Assembly: GCF_014646135.1 (NCBI RefSeq)
Contig: NZ_BMMW01000004.1
Location: 434,001-498,000 of the forward strand
Reading direction: 5' to 3'
Source: Nocardia camponoti
GTDB taxonomy: Bacteria; Actinomycetota; Actinomycetes; Mycobacteriales; Mycobacteriaceae
DNA: 64,000 bases
Position numbers and translations under genes: made by a program. Under the pieces are notes generated by a model. The model was not told where the DNA came from and ran no database searches. It saw only the letters and a program-made list of their open reading frames with translations. Shown piece after piece: positions 1 through 8,128 of the stretch; the stretch's first letter is position 1; the number at the start of each line of letters is the position of its first letter.

Positions 1-1013
1 GGGACGTCGAAACCGAGCGAACGGGCGCGTGGGTGCGCAAGTCCGCGCCGACGATTTCGGCATCGAACGTGGTGCTCGCCGCAGGCACCCTCGGCACCCA
101 ACGCCTGTTGCACAAGATGCGCGACGAAGCGATTCTGCCGGAGCTTTCCGATCGACTCGGCTCGCTCACGCGCACCAATTCCGAGTCGATCGTCGGCGCG
201 GTCGGCAAGAAGGTTTCCGCCGATCGCGACCTCACGCGCGGCGTCGCGATCACCTCGTCGGTGCACCCAACCGACGACACGCACCTGGAACCCGTTCGCT
301 ACGGCAAGGGGTCGAACTTCCTGACCTTGTTGCAGACGTTGATGGTCGACGGCGGTGGTCGCCTGCCGCGCTGGGTCGGCTTCCTGCTCGCGGTGCTGCG
401 GCACCCCGCCGCGATGCTGCGGGTGTTCGACATGCGCCGTGCGAGTGAGCGCAGCATCATCACCCTCGTCATGCAGCAGCTCGACAATTCGATCACCGTC
501 TATACCAAACGCGGCCTCTTCGGTCGAAAGTTGACGACGAAACAGGGCCACGGCGAACCGAATCCGAGCTGGATCCCGATCGGCAACGCCTTCACCCGTC
601 GCGTTGCCGACAAACTCGACGGCGACGCGCGCGGCAGCTGGGGCGAGTTGGCCAACATCCCCGCGACCGCCCACTTCCTCGGCGGCGCGGTGATCGGTAG
701 CGACCGCGACAAGGGCGTGATCGACGCCTACCACCGCGTATACGGCTACCCGACGTTGAGTGTGGTCGACGGCGCGGCAGTGTCGGCGAATCTTGGCGTG
801 AACCCGTCCTTGACGATCGCGGCCCAGGCCGAACGCGCATCCGCATTGTGGCCGAACAAGGGCGAATCCGACGCCCGCCCACCCCAAGACCAGCCATACC
901 GCGTGTTGACCCCGACATCCCCCACGAACCCGACCGTCCCGGCAGGCTCCCCAGCAGCGTTGGTCCCGCTCCCCCTACCGAAGCTCCGGGGCACACGCAC
1001 TTCGCAGCAGTAG
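1..1013 (+). CDS. GMC oxidoreductase (cholesterol-oxidase-like), 3' part
   Basis: The gene enters the window already open; the frame runs from base 3 to the TAG at 1011-1013, so the 5' end with the FAD-binding Rossmann motif is missing. The visible part starts with a segment typical of the end of the FAD domain (NVVLAAGTLGTQRLL, bases about 66-110). It ends in the C-terminal GMC domain with AHFLGG (about 672-690) and SANLGVNPSLT (about 783-815), where these flavoenzymes place the catalytic His and Asn/His pair. Family knowledge: FAD-dependent alcohol or sterol oxidation. The last 50 residues are a Pro-rich tail beyond the domain. The substrate cannot be told from this part alone; cholesterol oxidase or a related dehydrogenase is the best guess. 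Confidence 0.8.
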   Translation, partial: DVETERTGAWVRKSAPTISASNVVLAAGTLGTQRLLHKMRDEAILPELSDRLGSLTRTNSESIVGAVGKKVSADRDLTRGVAITSSVHPTDDTHLEPVRYGKGSNFLTLLQTLMVDGGGRLPRWVGFLLAVLRHPAAMLRVFDMRRASERSIITLVMQQLDNSITVYTKRGLFGRKLTTKQGHGEPNPSWIPIGNAFTRRVADKLDGDARGSWGELANIPATAHFLGGAVIGSDRDKGVIDAYHRVYGYPTLSVVDGAAVSANLGVNPSLTIAAQAERASALWPNKGESDARPPQDQPYRVLTPTSPTNPTVPAGSPAALVPLPLPKLRGTRTSQQ

Positions 1014-1114
1014 CACTCACCCCGCATCGTGCCCCCTGTCTATTGCCCCTGATCAGGGATTTCGCTACGCTGGCAGTAACGACATGCCGGATACCGGTCA
1101 TGTTGTCCGCCTAT

Positions 1115-1136
1115 GGCCCCCGGTAACTCGGGGGCC
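1115..1136. repeat. GC-rich inverted repeat downstream of the GMC gene
   Basis: A perfect 8-bp stem (GGCCCCCG, 6-nt loop, CGGGGGCC) lies 100 bases after the GMC stop and about 65 bases before the end of the convergent DUF3800 gene. There is no T-run on either side, so it may be a stem that ends transcription from both genes without a U tail. The rest of 1014-1200 shows no gene. Confidence 0.4.
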
Positions 1137-1200
1137 GTAGAGCTATCTAAGGGCGCCACTTCCGGCACGAGTCGAGATTCGGTTTGGCCGCATTAAACAG

Positions 1201-1857
1201 CTAACGGGCGGCTTTCTGCGCTTTCGGGTGCGCCGTCTTTTCCTCTAAGTGTCTGCGCAGCACGTAGGTCACCACGTCGGCAGCCTGCACGCCCAGCGAA
1301 GAAGACGAATCTACATAGGTCAGCGGCTGTTCGATCATCGCCAGCCGCGTTGGCCGGTAGCCAGGTGTCGGGCGCCGGACATAGCCAGCGATCGCCGCGG
1401 TCGCCTCGCCATGCTCGTCCAAAATGTCTGCGGTGACCTTGGTCGTCATTCCAGCGGTCTCGCAGTGCTCGTTCACTCGCTCAAGCAGATGCCGAAGGCT
1501 CACGCGGTACGGGGTGTCGGGATACCGGTACAGCGCGTTTAGGCGAGCGACATCAACGCCCTGCAGGTGGATACGCCCGCCCGCGTTGACCACCGCATGA
1601 ATAATCGACCGACATATCCAGACTCCCTCGTGGGGACGACCCAGCAATGGCTTCCACTCGTTTTGCCCCTGCATGATCCGATGCGCGTGAAATTCCAAGC
1701 TATCTACGTCGCCAAGTTCTGGAAACTTGAGGGCCGCCGCCTTCTTCAAGTCCATTAGCGAATTCTCAAGTGTCCGAACCTGATCAGCGGTAAAAACGAT
1801 GCCGCCAACGTAGTAGTGATCCTTGCCGTACGACTCATCAATGAACGTGTGCAGCAA
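1201..1857 (-). CDS. DUF3800 domain protein
   Basis: 218 residues. The N-terminus has the family hallmark F-I-D-E-S (residues 5-9) and the C-terminus has a QAADVVTY stretch with Asp194, the usual acidic end motif of DUF3800. The start is a TTG at 1857 preceded by AGGAAG 8 bases upstream; no ATG lies near it. DUF3800 proteins have no firmly assigned reaction. The paired acidic residues at both ends have led to suggestions of an RNase H-like fold, which I cannot test here. They are common in accessory regions and near phage or defence genes. It stands alone here, convergent with the GMC gene. Confidence 0.75.
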   Translation of the reverse strand: MLHTFIDESYGKDHYYVGGIVFTADQVRTLENSLMDLKKAAALKFPELGDVDSLEFHAHRIMQGQNEWKPLLGRPHEGVWICRSIIHAVVNAGGRIHLQGVDVARLNALYRYPDTPYRVSLRHLLERVNEHCETAGMTTKVTADILDEHGEATAAIAGYVRRPTPGYRPTRLAMIEQPLTYVDSSSSLGVQAADVVTYVLRRHLEEKTAHPKAQKAAR

Positions 1858-1966
1858 CTCGACATCTTCCTGAGGCGGAGAACGATCGCAGACAGCAAGC
1901 TTATGCGCTGCTGTCAGCGAACTCCGAATCAGACTGATGCCGATCAGCTATGCACCCATCGGCCGA

Positions 1967-2539
1967 TTAGTTCCCATCTCCCGCACCATTATTCGGGTTC
2001 GTGCAGATCGTGCCCTCGCACGGGACCTGACTGCCGTCGCCATTCGGGTTCGGCATCATCGACGGTGGCGTCGACGGGCCCGCCCCGTGGTTCGGGTTCG
2101 TGCAAATCGTGCCCTCACACGGGACCTGACTGCCGTCGCCGTTCGGGTTCGGCATCATCGACGGGGGCGTTGACGGGCCTGCCCCGTGGTTCGGGTTGGT
2201 ACAGATCGTGCCCTCACACGGCACCCATGTTCCGTCGCCGTTCGGGTTTTGGATCGCGTTCGGGCCAACGTAGGAGCCAGCTGGGCAGCCTGGGTCCTGG
2301 TTCTTCGCGCAGTACTCGGGCGAAAGGTTGTTGCCTGTCGAACCGTCGGCACCCGTCGGACCGCCGCCGGGAGCGGAGGTGTGGTGGCCACCGTGTGCCG
2401 TCGTTGTCACCGCCGAAGACGTTGTTGACGTTGCGGATGTCGTTGAGGTCGTCGGACTCTTCGACGAGTCATCCGAACATCCACCAAGAACAAGAATCGC
2501 AGCCGCGAAAACCGCGGGAATCAGCATTGAACGCTTCAA
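1967..2539 (-). CDS. Repeat-containing secreted lipoprotein, function unknown
   Basis: 190 residues from a TTG start at 2539 with AAGGA 9 bases upstream; an ATG four codons in (2527) is the alternative. The N-terminus is a lipoprotein signal (KR, hydrophobic core, LVLGGC lipobox), so the mature protein should be anchored by a lipidated Cys on the outer face of the membrane. A Ser/Thr-rich linker follows (about 35 residues). The C-terminal half then holds three copies of a 33-residue unit built on NPNGDG..VPCEGTICTNPN, each with two cysteines that could form a disulphide. I do not recognise a function; the repeats suggest a binding or structural role in the envelope. Confidence 0.7.
   Translation of the reverse strand: MKRSMLIPAVFAAAILVLGGCSDDSSKSPTTSTTSATSTTSSAVTTTAHGGHHTSAPGGGPTGADGSTGNNLSPEYCAKNQDPGCPAGSYVGPNAIQNPNGDGTWVPCEGTICTNPNHGAGPSTPPSMMPNPNGDGSQVPCEGTICTNPNHGAGPSTPPSMMPNPNGDGSQVPCEGTICTNPNNGAGDGN
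1992..2248 (-). repeat. 99-bp in-frame tandem repeat (2.6 copies)
   Basis: The plus-strand string TTCGGGTTCG recurs at 1992 and 2091, and a close variant starts at 2190: exact 99-bp spacing. The copies differ at only a few bases and encode the 33-residue module of the lipoprotein above. High DNA identity between copies points to recent duplication, so copy number is likely to vary between strains. Confidence 0.85.
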
Positions 2540-2689
2540 CGTAGCCCATCCTTCGAACGAAGTTACCGACCACTCACCCACCGACCCTAACGCCGCGACA
2601 GGGCAATCCTCGGTAACCGCAGCAGGCAAAACCCGCCTTGATGGGCCCCTCGGACTGATCGGTCGCAGCAACCGGTAATCTGTCCAACC

Positions 2690-2770
2690 ATGTGGACAAT
2701 CCTTGCCGTTTCCGTGGTCAGCTCCGTGATCATTGCGATCCTGTTCGCCACCGGTTTCCCCAAGGACTAA
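2690..2770 (+). CDS. Possible 26-residue single-pass membrane peptide
   Basis: ATG at 2690 opens a 26-codon frame ending TAA at 2770. The peptide is almost entirely a hydrophobic segment (Trp-Thr-Ile-Leu-Ala then Val/Ile/Ser-rich, residues 2-21) followed by Thr-Gly-Phe-Pro-Lys-Asp. That is the look of a small transmembrane protein with a short charged end. No clear ribosome site precedes the ATG, so it would be leaderless or weakly translated. It lies between the lipoprotein gene and the ABC operon. Evidence is only the composition; it may be chance. Confidence 0.3.
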   Translation: MWTILAVSVVSSVIIAILFATGFPKD

Positions 2771-2898
2771 CCAGGACTTACACGGCCTTATCAAGCACAC
2801 CGCAAGTCGGCGTGTCGAGAGCGACGCACCCAACTTAGGTGCCGTTTTCGCCCGAATCGCCGAAGCGTTTCGGTGTCGGTGACTAGAGTTGGCTGATT

Positions 2899-3777
2899 GT
2901 GCGCGGCAATGCGGAGGGGGACGGACGGCTTGCCGTCGCGCGATGCCCCGCGCCACATCGCCGAGCTAAACGCAGCCACCTCTGGGTCTATTGGCAACTC
3001 GCCCGCGCCGGGTTCAAACGGCAAGCTCAGTACAAGCTGGCCATGTTCGCTGGCCTGTTCACCAATTGCGTTTTCGGGTTCGTTCGTGCCGCGGTGATGG
3101 TCGCCGCGGTGCGCAGCGCGGGCGGCAATTTCGGTGGCTACGACGAAGGCACCATCGGCGCCTACGTCTGGTTGTCCCAAGGATTGCTTGGCGCTACCCA
3201 GTTCATGGGCCCACCGATCGACCTGGTCGACCGCATCAAATCCGGCGACGTCGCGATCGACTTCCTGCGCCCGGTGGACGTGCAACTCGGTTACCTAGCC
3301 TCCGACATGGGCCGCGCGGCGTGCGCGTTTCTGCCACGTGGTATCCCCAGCGTGTTAGTTGGCGCGGCCACCTTCGGGCTCGCGATGCCAACGTCACCGT
3401 TGTCGTACGTGCTCGGCCTGATCAGTGTGCTGCTCGCGGTCGCGCTGTCGTTCCTGTGCCTGTTCGCCGTTGCGCTGCTTGGCTTTTGGGTCGTCGAGAT
3501 CCGTGGGTTCCGCGTGCTTTACCAAATCGTTGGAACTTTCCTCGCCGGTCTGTTCGTCCCCGTGCACATGTTCCCGAACTGGCTCGCGACCATCGCGCAC
3601 GCGACTCCGTTCCCCTCGATTCTTCAAGCGCCGATCGATACGCTTTCTGGGCGCATCTCCGGCGGCGAAGCGGTGACAACCGTTGCGGCGCAAGCTTTTT
3701 GGGTCATCGCGATTGCGTTGCTCGGCCGCGTTATGCTGCGGGCCGGACGTCGCAGGTTGGAGATACAGGGTGGTTGA
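2899..3777 (+). CDS. ABC-2 type exporter permease, first subunit
   Basis: 292 residues from a GTG at 2899. After a basic N-terminal stretch (about 35 residues) come about six hydrophobic membrane segments; the layout fits the ABC-2 permease family that pairs two similar subunits with one ATPase (Pfam ABC2_membrane_6 type). The gene overlaps the second permease by 8 bases, and the third gene is the ATPase, so this is one operon. The start is uncertain because no strong ribosome site precedes the GTG. Substrate unknown; systems of this type export drugs, peptides or envelope precursors. Confidence 0.8.
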   Translation: MRGNAEGDGRLAVARCPAPHRRAKRSHLWVYWQLARAGFKRQAQYKLAMFAGLFTNCVFGFVRAAVMVAAVRSAGGNFGGYDEGTIGAYVWLSQGLLGATQFMGPPIDLVDRIKSGDVAIDFLRPVDVQLGYLASDMGRAACAFLPRGIPSVLVGAATFGLAMPTSPLSYVLGLISVLLAVALSFLCLFAVALLGFWVVEIRGFRVLYQIVGTFLAGLFVPVHMFPNWLATIAHATPFPSILQAPIDTLSGRISGGEAVTTVAAQAFWVIAIALLGRVMLRAGRRRLEIQGG

Positions 3778-4606
3778 ACCAGACTCCGGAGGACGCATCC
3801 TCGCCGGGACCTGGTTCACCCCCTACTCCGCAGTATTGCGTTCGCGTGTGAAAGCCCAACAGGTCTACCGACTTTCCTTCGCGACCGAGGTGTTCAGCGC
3901 TTTCCTCATCGGGCTAGTCGAGTTCGCCGAGGTGTGGGTGATCTTCCACAACGTCAAAACGCTTGGCGGACTGAACACCAACGGCGCGCTGCTGCTTTTC
4001 GGCCTGTCGAACACCTCGTTCGCGCTCGCGCAAGTGATTGTTGGTCACCTCGATTCGCTGCCGGGCATGATCCGCATGGGCACCCTCGACGCGTATCACC
4101 TACGCCCACAACCACTTCTGTTGCAACTCGTCACTTCGGATATCTCACTGCGCAGACTCGCACGCGCCGCGGTAGCGGTGATCGTGCTGGTAGTTGGGTT
4201 GTGTCGCAACCCCATCGACTGGGGCATCGCGCCAGTTATCCTGATCGTGATCACCTTGGTGAGTGGAATCGCCCTGTTCTGTGGCCTTTTCGTGTGTGCG
4301 GCAGGCCTACAGTTCTTCTTAATCGACGGCGCCGAGCTCACCAACAGTTTCACCTATGGCGGCTCGTTTGCCGCGATGCAGCCCGCGTCGGTGTTCCCGA
4401 CCCCGCTGAAGCTGCTTTTCGGGTTCGCGATCCCGGTCGCGTTCACCGCCTACGTGCCAACGATCGCGCTGCTCGGCCTGCCGGGTCCACCACTGTTGCC
4501 CGCGTGGTCGGCCTGGTTGACGCCGGTCGCCGCCGCATGGGTGTGGCTGCTCGCTGCCGCCGCATGGCGCGTCGGAACACGGCATTATCAGGGAGGAGGG
4601 GGCTAG
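3770..4606 (+). CDS. ABC-2 type exporter permease, second subunit
   Basis: 278 residues from GTG 3770, which overlaps the stop of the first permease (translational coupling). It has about six membrane segments and the same family architecture as its partner, with a soluble N-terminal stretch of about 25 residues. The stop TAG shares its last G with the GTG start of the ATPase. Together the two permeases would form the heterodimeric membrane channel. Confidence 0.82.
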   Translation: MVEPDSGGRILAGTWFTPYSAVLRSRVKAQQVYRLSFATEVFSAFLIGLVEFAEVWVIFHNVKTLGGLNTNGALLLFGLSNTSFALAQVIVGHLDSLPGMIRMGTLDAYHLRPQPLLLQLVTSDISLRRLARAAVAVIVLVVGLCRNPIDWGIAPVILIVITLVSGIALFCGLFVCAAGLQFFLIDGAELTNSFTYGGSFAAMQPASVFPTPLKLLFGFAIPVAFTAYVPTIALLGLPGPPLLPAWSAWLTPVAAAWVWLLAAAAWRVGTRHYQGGGG

Positions 4607-5595
4607 TGATCAACAACGAGCACACCACACCGGCGGTCGACATCGTCGATCTGACCCGCGCGTTCACGGTCTATCGCAAGAACGGGAGTCGGTGGCGCAG
4701 GCATCGCGACTCCATCACCGCGGTCGATCGGATGAGTTTTCGGATTGAACGCGGTGCGGCGGTTGGCTATATCGGCGCGAACGGCGCTGGCAAGTCGACG
4801 ACGATCAAAATGCTCACCGGCATCCTTGTCCCCACCTCGGGCAGCGTCCGCACGTGCGGGCTCGAACCGGTGCGACAGCGCCGCGAGTTGGCGTCGCGCA
4901 TCGGCGTTGTCTTCGGCCAGCGTTCGCAACTGTGGTGGGATCTGCCCTTGCGCGAATCGTTTTCGATCCTCGCGGCAATTCATCGACTCGACCCCGACGT
5001 CGCCGATAAACGCACACACGAGCTGGTCGAACAGTTGGAAATGGCCGACACCCTCGACACCCCGGTTCGCCAGCTTTCCCTCGGCCAGCGGATGCGCGCG
5101 GAAGTCGCCGCGGCCCTGCTGCATTCGCCTGAGCTGGTGATTCTCGATGAACCAACCATCGGGCTCGACGTGCTATCCAAACAGCGACTACGCGAATTTC
5201 TCCGTGCCGAACGCATCGATCGTGGCACCACGTTGCTGCTCACCACCCATGACATGGGCGACATCGAACGACTATGTGAGCGCGTACTTGTCGTCGATCA
5301 CGGCACCCTCGTCTACGACGGCTCGCTCACCGGTCTCGGCGCGACCGTCGGCGCACGCCGCGTACTCGTCGTCGATCTGGCCGCCCCAACGCCGGACCTC
5401 AACGATCTTGGCGACGCGCAACTGCTGTCCAGCGAGGCTGGCGGCATGCGGCAGCGCCTAGCTTTCGACGCCGAAAAGACAACGGCGGCAGAACTTTTGG
5501 CGATGGTGAGCGACCGCGCGAAGGTGCGCGACCTGTCGATCGAAGAACCGGGCATCGAAGACGTCGTGCGGCGCATCTACGAATCAGCGCGCTAG
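4606..5595 (+). CDS. ABC transporter ATP-binding protein (ABC-2 exporter)
   Basis: 329 residues, GTG start overlapping the preceding stop by one base, with GGGAGGAGG just upstream. Walker A is GANGAGKST, the signature is LSLGQRMRAE, Walker B is LVILDEPTIGLD, and the H-loop is TTHD. The signature has LSLGQ rather than LSGGQ, as is common in this exporter subfamily. About 90 residues after the nucleotide-binding domain form a C-terminal extension. It powers the two upstream permeases and ends one base from the convergent gene at 5597. Confidence 0.93.
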   Translation: MINNEHTTPAVDIVDLTRAFTVYRKNGSRWRRHRDSITAVDRMSFRIERGAAVGYIGANGAGKSTTIKMLTGILVPTSGSVRTCGLEPVRQRRELASRIGVVFGQRSQLWWDLPLRESFSILAAIHRLDPDVADKRTHELVEQLEMADTLDTPVRQLSLGQRMRAEVAAALLHSPELVILDEPTIGLDVLSKQRLREFLRAERIDRGTTLLLTTHDMGDIERLCERVLVVDHGTLVYDGSLTGLGATVGARRVLVVDLAAPTPDLNDLGDAQLLSSEAGGMRQRLAFDAEKTTAAELLAMVSDRAKVRDLSIEEPGIEDVVRRIYESAR

Positions 5596-5596
5596 C

Positions 5597-5908
5597 TCAG
5601 TCGTGATTGCCCGCGTACATGCTCACATCGCCGTTCTCGCCGAGGAACGCGCTGACCAACAGGATGCCTTTAGCGCGTAGCTCCGCCTCGTCGGGAGCCG
5701 CGGTGGTGATCGAAATCTGGGGAATGGCAGCCCAATTCACGACGTAGCGCTGCGGCGGACCGTCGTCGTCGGAAAGCCGTGCGAGGCGAAACACCGAAAC
5801 CGCTTTGCGTTCCATGAGCGTGCGCACCACATCGGCGATCCGCTCGGGATCCTCAAGCGCGAAAAGGAATCCGAACGTCAACTCAGGTGACGACACGTAA
5901 GCGGGCAT
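5597..5908 (-). CDS. Conserved hypothetical protein (103 residues)
   Basis: Small soluble protein from ATG 5908 with no signal peptide or membrane segment. It shows an alternating pattern (LTFGFLFALEDPERIADVV, then VSVFRLARL) that looks like an alpha/beta fold. I do not recognise a named family. It is convergent with the ABC operon (1-bp gap) and divergent from the DUF4254 gene. No strong ribosome site is visible. Confidence 0.6.
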   Translation of the reverse strand: MPAYVSSPELTFGFLFALEDPERIADVVRTLMERKAVSVFRLARLSDDDGPPQRYVVNWAAIPQISITTAAPDEAELRAKGILLVSAFLGENGDVSMYAGNHD

Positions 5909-6103
5909 GGTGGCAGGTTAGCCGAGAGTGATGCTTGGGTGACCCATCCGTAATCGCGGCATAACGATTTCCCTCCGACCAGCGGATTTATACACCTTAC
6001 TATTGCTCGCTCGGCAGTAACGCGCTTACCTGGAACTACCCGGTGCGCAAAACCCGGGTCGTCTTCTCCCGCAACGTCGCGGCTTTTCGTCAAGGGGCAA
6101 AGC

Positions 6104-6583
6104 ATGTCGATTGAGCACGAGCATTACACGACCACAGTGCAACTGCCCCCGCCCGCGGATTTACTACGCGCGTTCGTCGGGCAAGAGCACGCCGACTCGT
6201 GGCCGCACGCGGTGTTGACCGCCGCCGCCCATCTCGCCGACGCGCACCGTCGACGCGAACTCGCCACCGCAACGCAGCGAGCCGAGATCGACGCCGAACG
6301 CGACACATACATCGCGAGGATCAACGCCTGGGTCGCCGCGCACGTCGCGCACCGCACCGGCGCTTCGCTGCACACCGAATCCCTCGGCGCGGTAATCGAC
6401 CGACTCGCCGCGAAATGGGTTGCCGCACAAGGCGCTTTGCGCACCGAGCAAAACGAAACGGCACCACGGCAGTGGGCTGATCGAACCCATCTGCTGTGGT
6501 GCCGTTTGGCCGAGCTGACTGACGGTTACCGCGATTTAGTCACTGATGTGACCGAGCATCGGCGGCGGCTGCCAGTCTGGTGA
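6104..6583 (+). CDS. DUF4254 family protein
   Basis: 159 residues from ATG 6104, with AGGGGC about 6 bases upstream. The sequence follows the actinobacterial DUF4254 pattern: a VLTAAAHLADAHRRR segment, an IDAERDTYIARINAWV helix, the LHTESLGAVIDRLA core, and a C-terminal LLWCRLAELTDGYRDLV helix. It is all-helical by appearance and has no known activity. It sits alone between the small hypothetical gene and the convergent desaturase operon, with a 1-base gap to the latter. Confidence 0.78.
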   Translation: MSIEHEHYTTTVQLPPPADLLRAFVGQEHADSWPHAVLTAAAHLADAHRRRELATATQRAEIDAERDTYIARINAWVAAHVAHRTGASLHTESLGAVIDRLAAKWVAAQGALRTEQNETAPRQWADRTHLLWCRLAELTDGYRDLVTDVTEHRRRLPVW

Positions 6584-6584
6584 A

Positions 6585-6923
6585 TCACTTAATCTGGTCC
6601 GGCTTTTCGGCAACGATCACGTCGTCGACGGTGAGGACGTCTTCGTCTGCCTTAGCCGTTTCGGCGACGTCGATGTCGCCTTCGGGATCGTCGTCGACGA
6701 ATTCCGAATACTGAACCGATGAGCGTTCCTGCTCGGCGGCATCGCGCCGAGCGGCGACCGCCGCCTCCCGCATCTCGATGACATCGGTGACGAATTCACC
6801 GATTTCGCGCGTGACATCGGCGACAACCTGGGTGATCAGCGTGGCGATAGCACCGACACGCTTCGCACCCGAGGTCGTCAATTCCTGAACCAGATCTTTG
6901 TTGCTTTCGAATTTGCCGACCAT
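6585..6923 (-). CDS. Conserved hypothetical protein downstream of the desaturase
   Basis: 112 residues directly after desA3 (stop and start adjacent at 6923/6924), so it is co-transcribed and possibly translationally coupled. The N-terminal 70 residues look like an amphipathic helical bundle (KDLVQELTTSGAKRVGAIAT, then AEFVTDVIEMREA-type helices). The last 45 residues are strongly acidic (DDDPEGDIDVAETAKADED). It has no catalytic motif. The position suggests a role with the membrane desaturase, for example in assembly or stability, but that is inference from operon position only. Confidence 0.65.
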   Translation of the reverse strand: MVGKFESNKDLVQELTTSGAKRVGAIATLITQVVADVTREIGEFVTDVIEMREAAVAARRDAAEQERSSVQYSEFVDDDPEGDIDVAETAKADEDVLTVDDVIVAEKPDQIK

Positions 6924-8072
6924 TTACACGCTCACTTCGGTTGCCTTCCGATTACGCATGACGATAACACCGGGCTTCGGTGCCCTCTTGACGAAACGAT
7001 CCGGCACCGAGAGCACGAAGATCTTCGCCCAGACCGAACCGATCTGCTTGGAGAAACGACCGGTGTTGTACGGCAGGCCGTACTTGTCGGCAAGTGCCTT
7101 GACCTGCGGGGCGATCTCCGGGTAGCGGTTGGCCGGAATATCGGGGAACAGGTGGTGTTCGATCTGGTGCGACAGGTTGCCCGACATGATGTGGAACAGC
7201 TTGCTGCCCTTGATGTTTGCCGAACCCAGCATCTGGCGCACATACCACTCACCGCGCGTCTCGACCTCGCACTCTTCGGCGGTGAACGTCTGTACACCAG
7301 CGGGGAAGTGCCCGCAGAAGATGATCGAGTAGGTCCAGATGTTGCGGACCAGGTTGGCAGCGGCGTTGCCAGCGAGGGTGTGGAAGAACAGCGGACCGGT
7401 GAGCAGCGGGTAGGCCACGTAATCCTTGACGACCTGCTTGCCCGCCTTGCGCGCCTGGCCCTTGAGCAGCGGCTTCAGGTCGGCCCACTTGCGCTTGCCC
7501 TTGACGATGTTGTCGGCTTCGAGGTCGTGGACCATGACGCCCCACTCGAAGAACACCATCAGCAGGAACGCGTAGAGCGGGTTGCCCAGGTAGTACGGGT
7601 GCCACTTCTGGCCCTCGTCGATACGCAGGATGCCGTAGCCGATGTCGCGGTCCATGTCGTGGACGTTGGTGTAGGTGTGGTGCATGAAGTTGTGGCTGTG
7701 CTTCCACTGGTCGGCCGGGCACACGGTGTCCCAGTCGAATTCGCGGGAGTTCACGCCGCGCTCACGCATCCAGTCGTACTGGCCGTGCATGACGTTGTGG
7801 CCGATTTCCATGTTGTCGAGGATCTTCGAAACCCCAAGCGCGCCAACGGCAGCCAGCCAGAACGGGGGAAGGAAGCCGAGGTACATGAGGCCACGGCCAG
7901 CGACCTCGAAGCCACGCTGGGCCTTGATGACCTTGTAGATGTAGTCGCGGTCGCGCTCGCCGAGGTCTTCGACAACGCTGGCGCGGATGGCGTCGAGCTC
8001 GCGGCCGAGCTCTTCGACCTGCTCGGGCGTGAGGATGACCGGGCCGTCTTTGCCTTCAGTCAGGATCGTCAT
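6924..8072 (-). CDS. desA3: Membrane acyl-CoA desaturase, DesA3-type
   Basis: 382 residues from ATG 8072 with a good GGGGAG ribosome site. The three His boxes of membrane di-iron desaturases are present: GHNVMHGQYD, HSHNFMHHTYTN and HQIEHHLFPD. Membrane segments lie around residues 60-85 and in the middle of the protein. By comparison with mycobacterial DesA3 (Rv3229c) it should introduce the delta-9 double bond into stearoyl-CoA, using electrons from the reductase encoded immediately upstream. The desaturase, its reductase and the small downstream gene form an operon running leftwards, with a divergent TetR regulator. Confidence 0.93.
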   Translation of the reverse strand: MTILTEGKDGPVILTPEQVEELGRELDAIRASVVEDLGERDRDYIYKVIKAQRGFEVAGRGLMYLGFLPPFWLAAVGALGVSKILDNMEIGHNVMHGQYDWMRERGVNSREFDWDTVCPADQWKHSHNFMHHTYTNVHDMDRDIGYGILRIDEGQKWHPYYLGNPLYAFLLMVFFEWGVMVHDLEADNIVKGKRKWADLKPLLKGQARKAGKQVVKDYVAYPLLTGPLFFHTLAGNAAANLVRNIWTYSIIFCGHFPAGVQTFTAEECEVETRGEWYVRQMLGSANIKGSKLFHIMSGNLSHQIEHHLFPDIPANRYPEIAPQVKALADKYGLPYNTGRFSKQIGSVWAKIFVLSVPDRFVKRAPKPGVIVMRNRKATEVSV

Positions 8073-8128
8073 AATTTTCTCCCCTTGTGTGTTTGAGCGA
8101 AAGTTGGTTGAGGACTTAGGAATTAGGG

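Noticed and set aside
1047..1058. CCCTGATCAGGG palindrome near the GMC stop as a possible operator
   Set aside because: A 12-bp palindrome in this base composition is not rare and no promoter depends on it here.
1836..1860. Resemblance of the DUF3800 start region (TCAATGAACGTGTGCAGC) to the CRISPR repeat
   Set aside because: The match is broken by a 3-base insertion and other gaps and lies in a coding sequence whose residues (FIDES) explain it; taken as chance.
5878..6105. A 75-codon minus-strand frame between the small hypothetical gene and the DUF4254 gene
   Set aside because: It overlaps both real genes' 5' ends and has no signal, domain or ribosome site.
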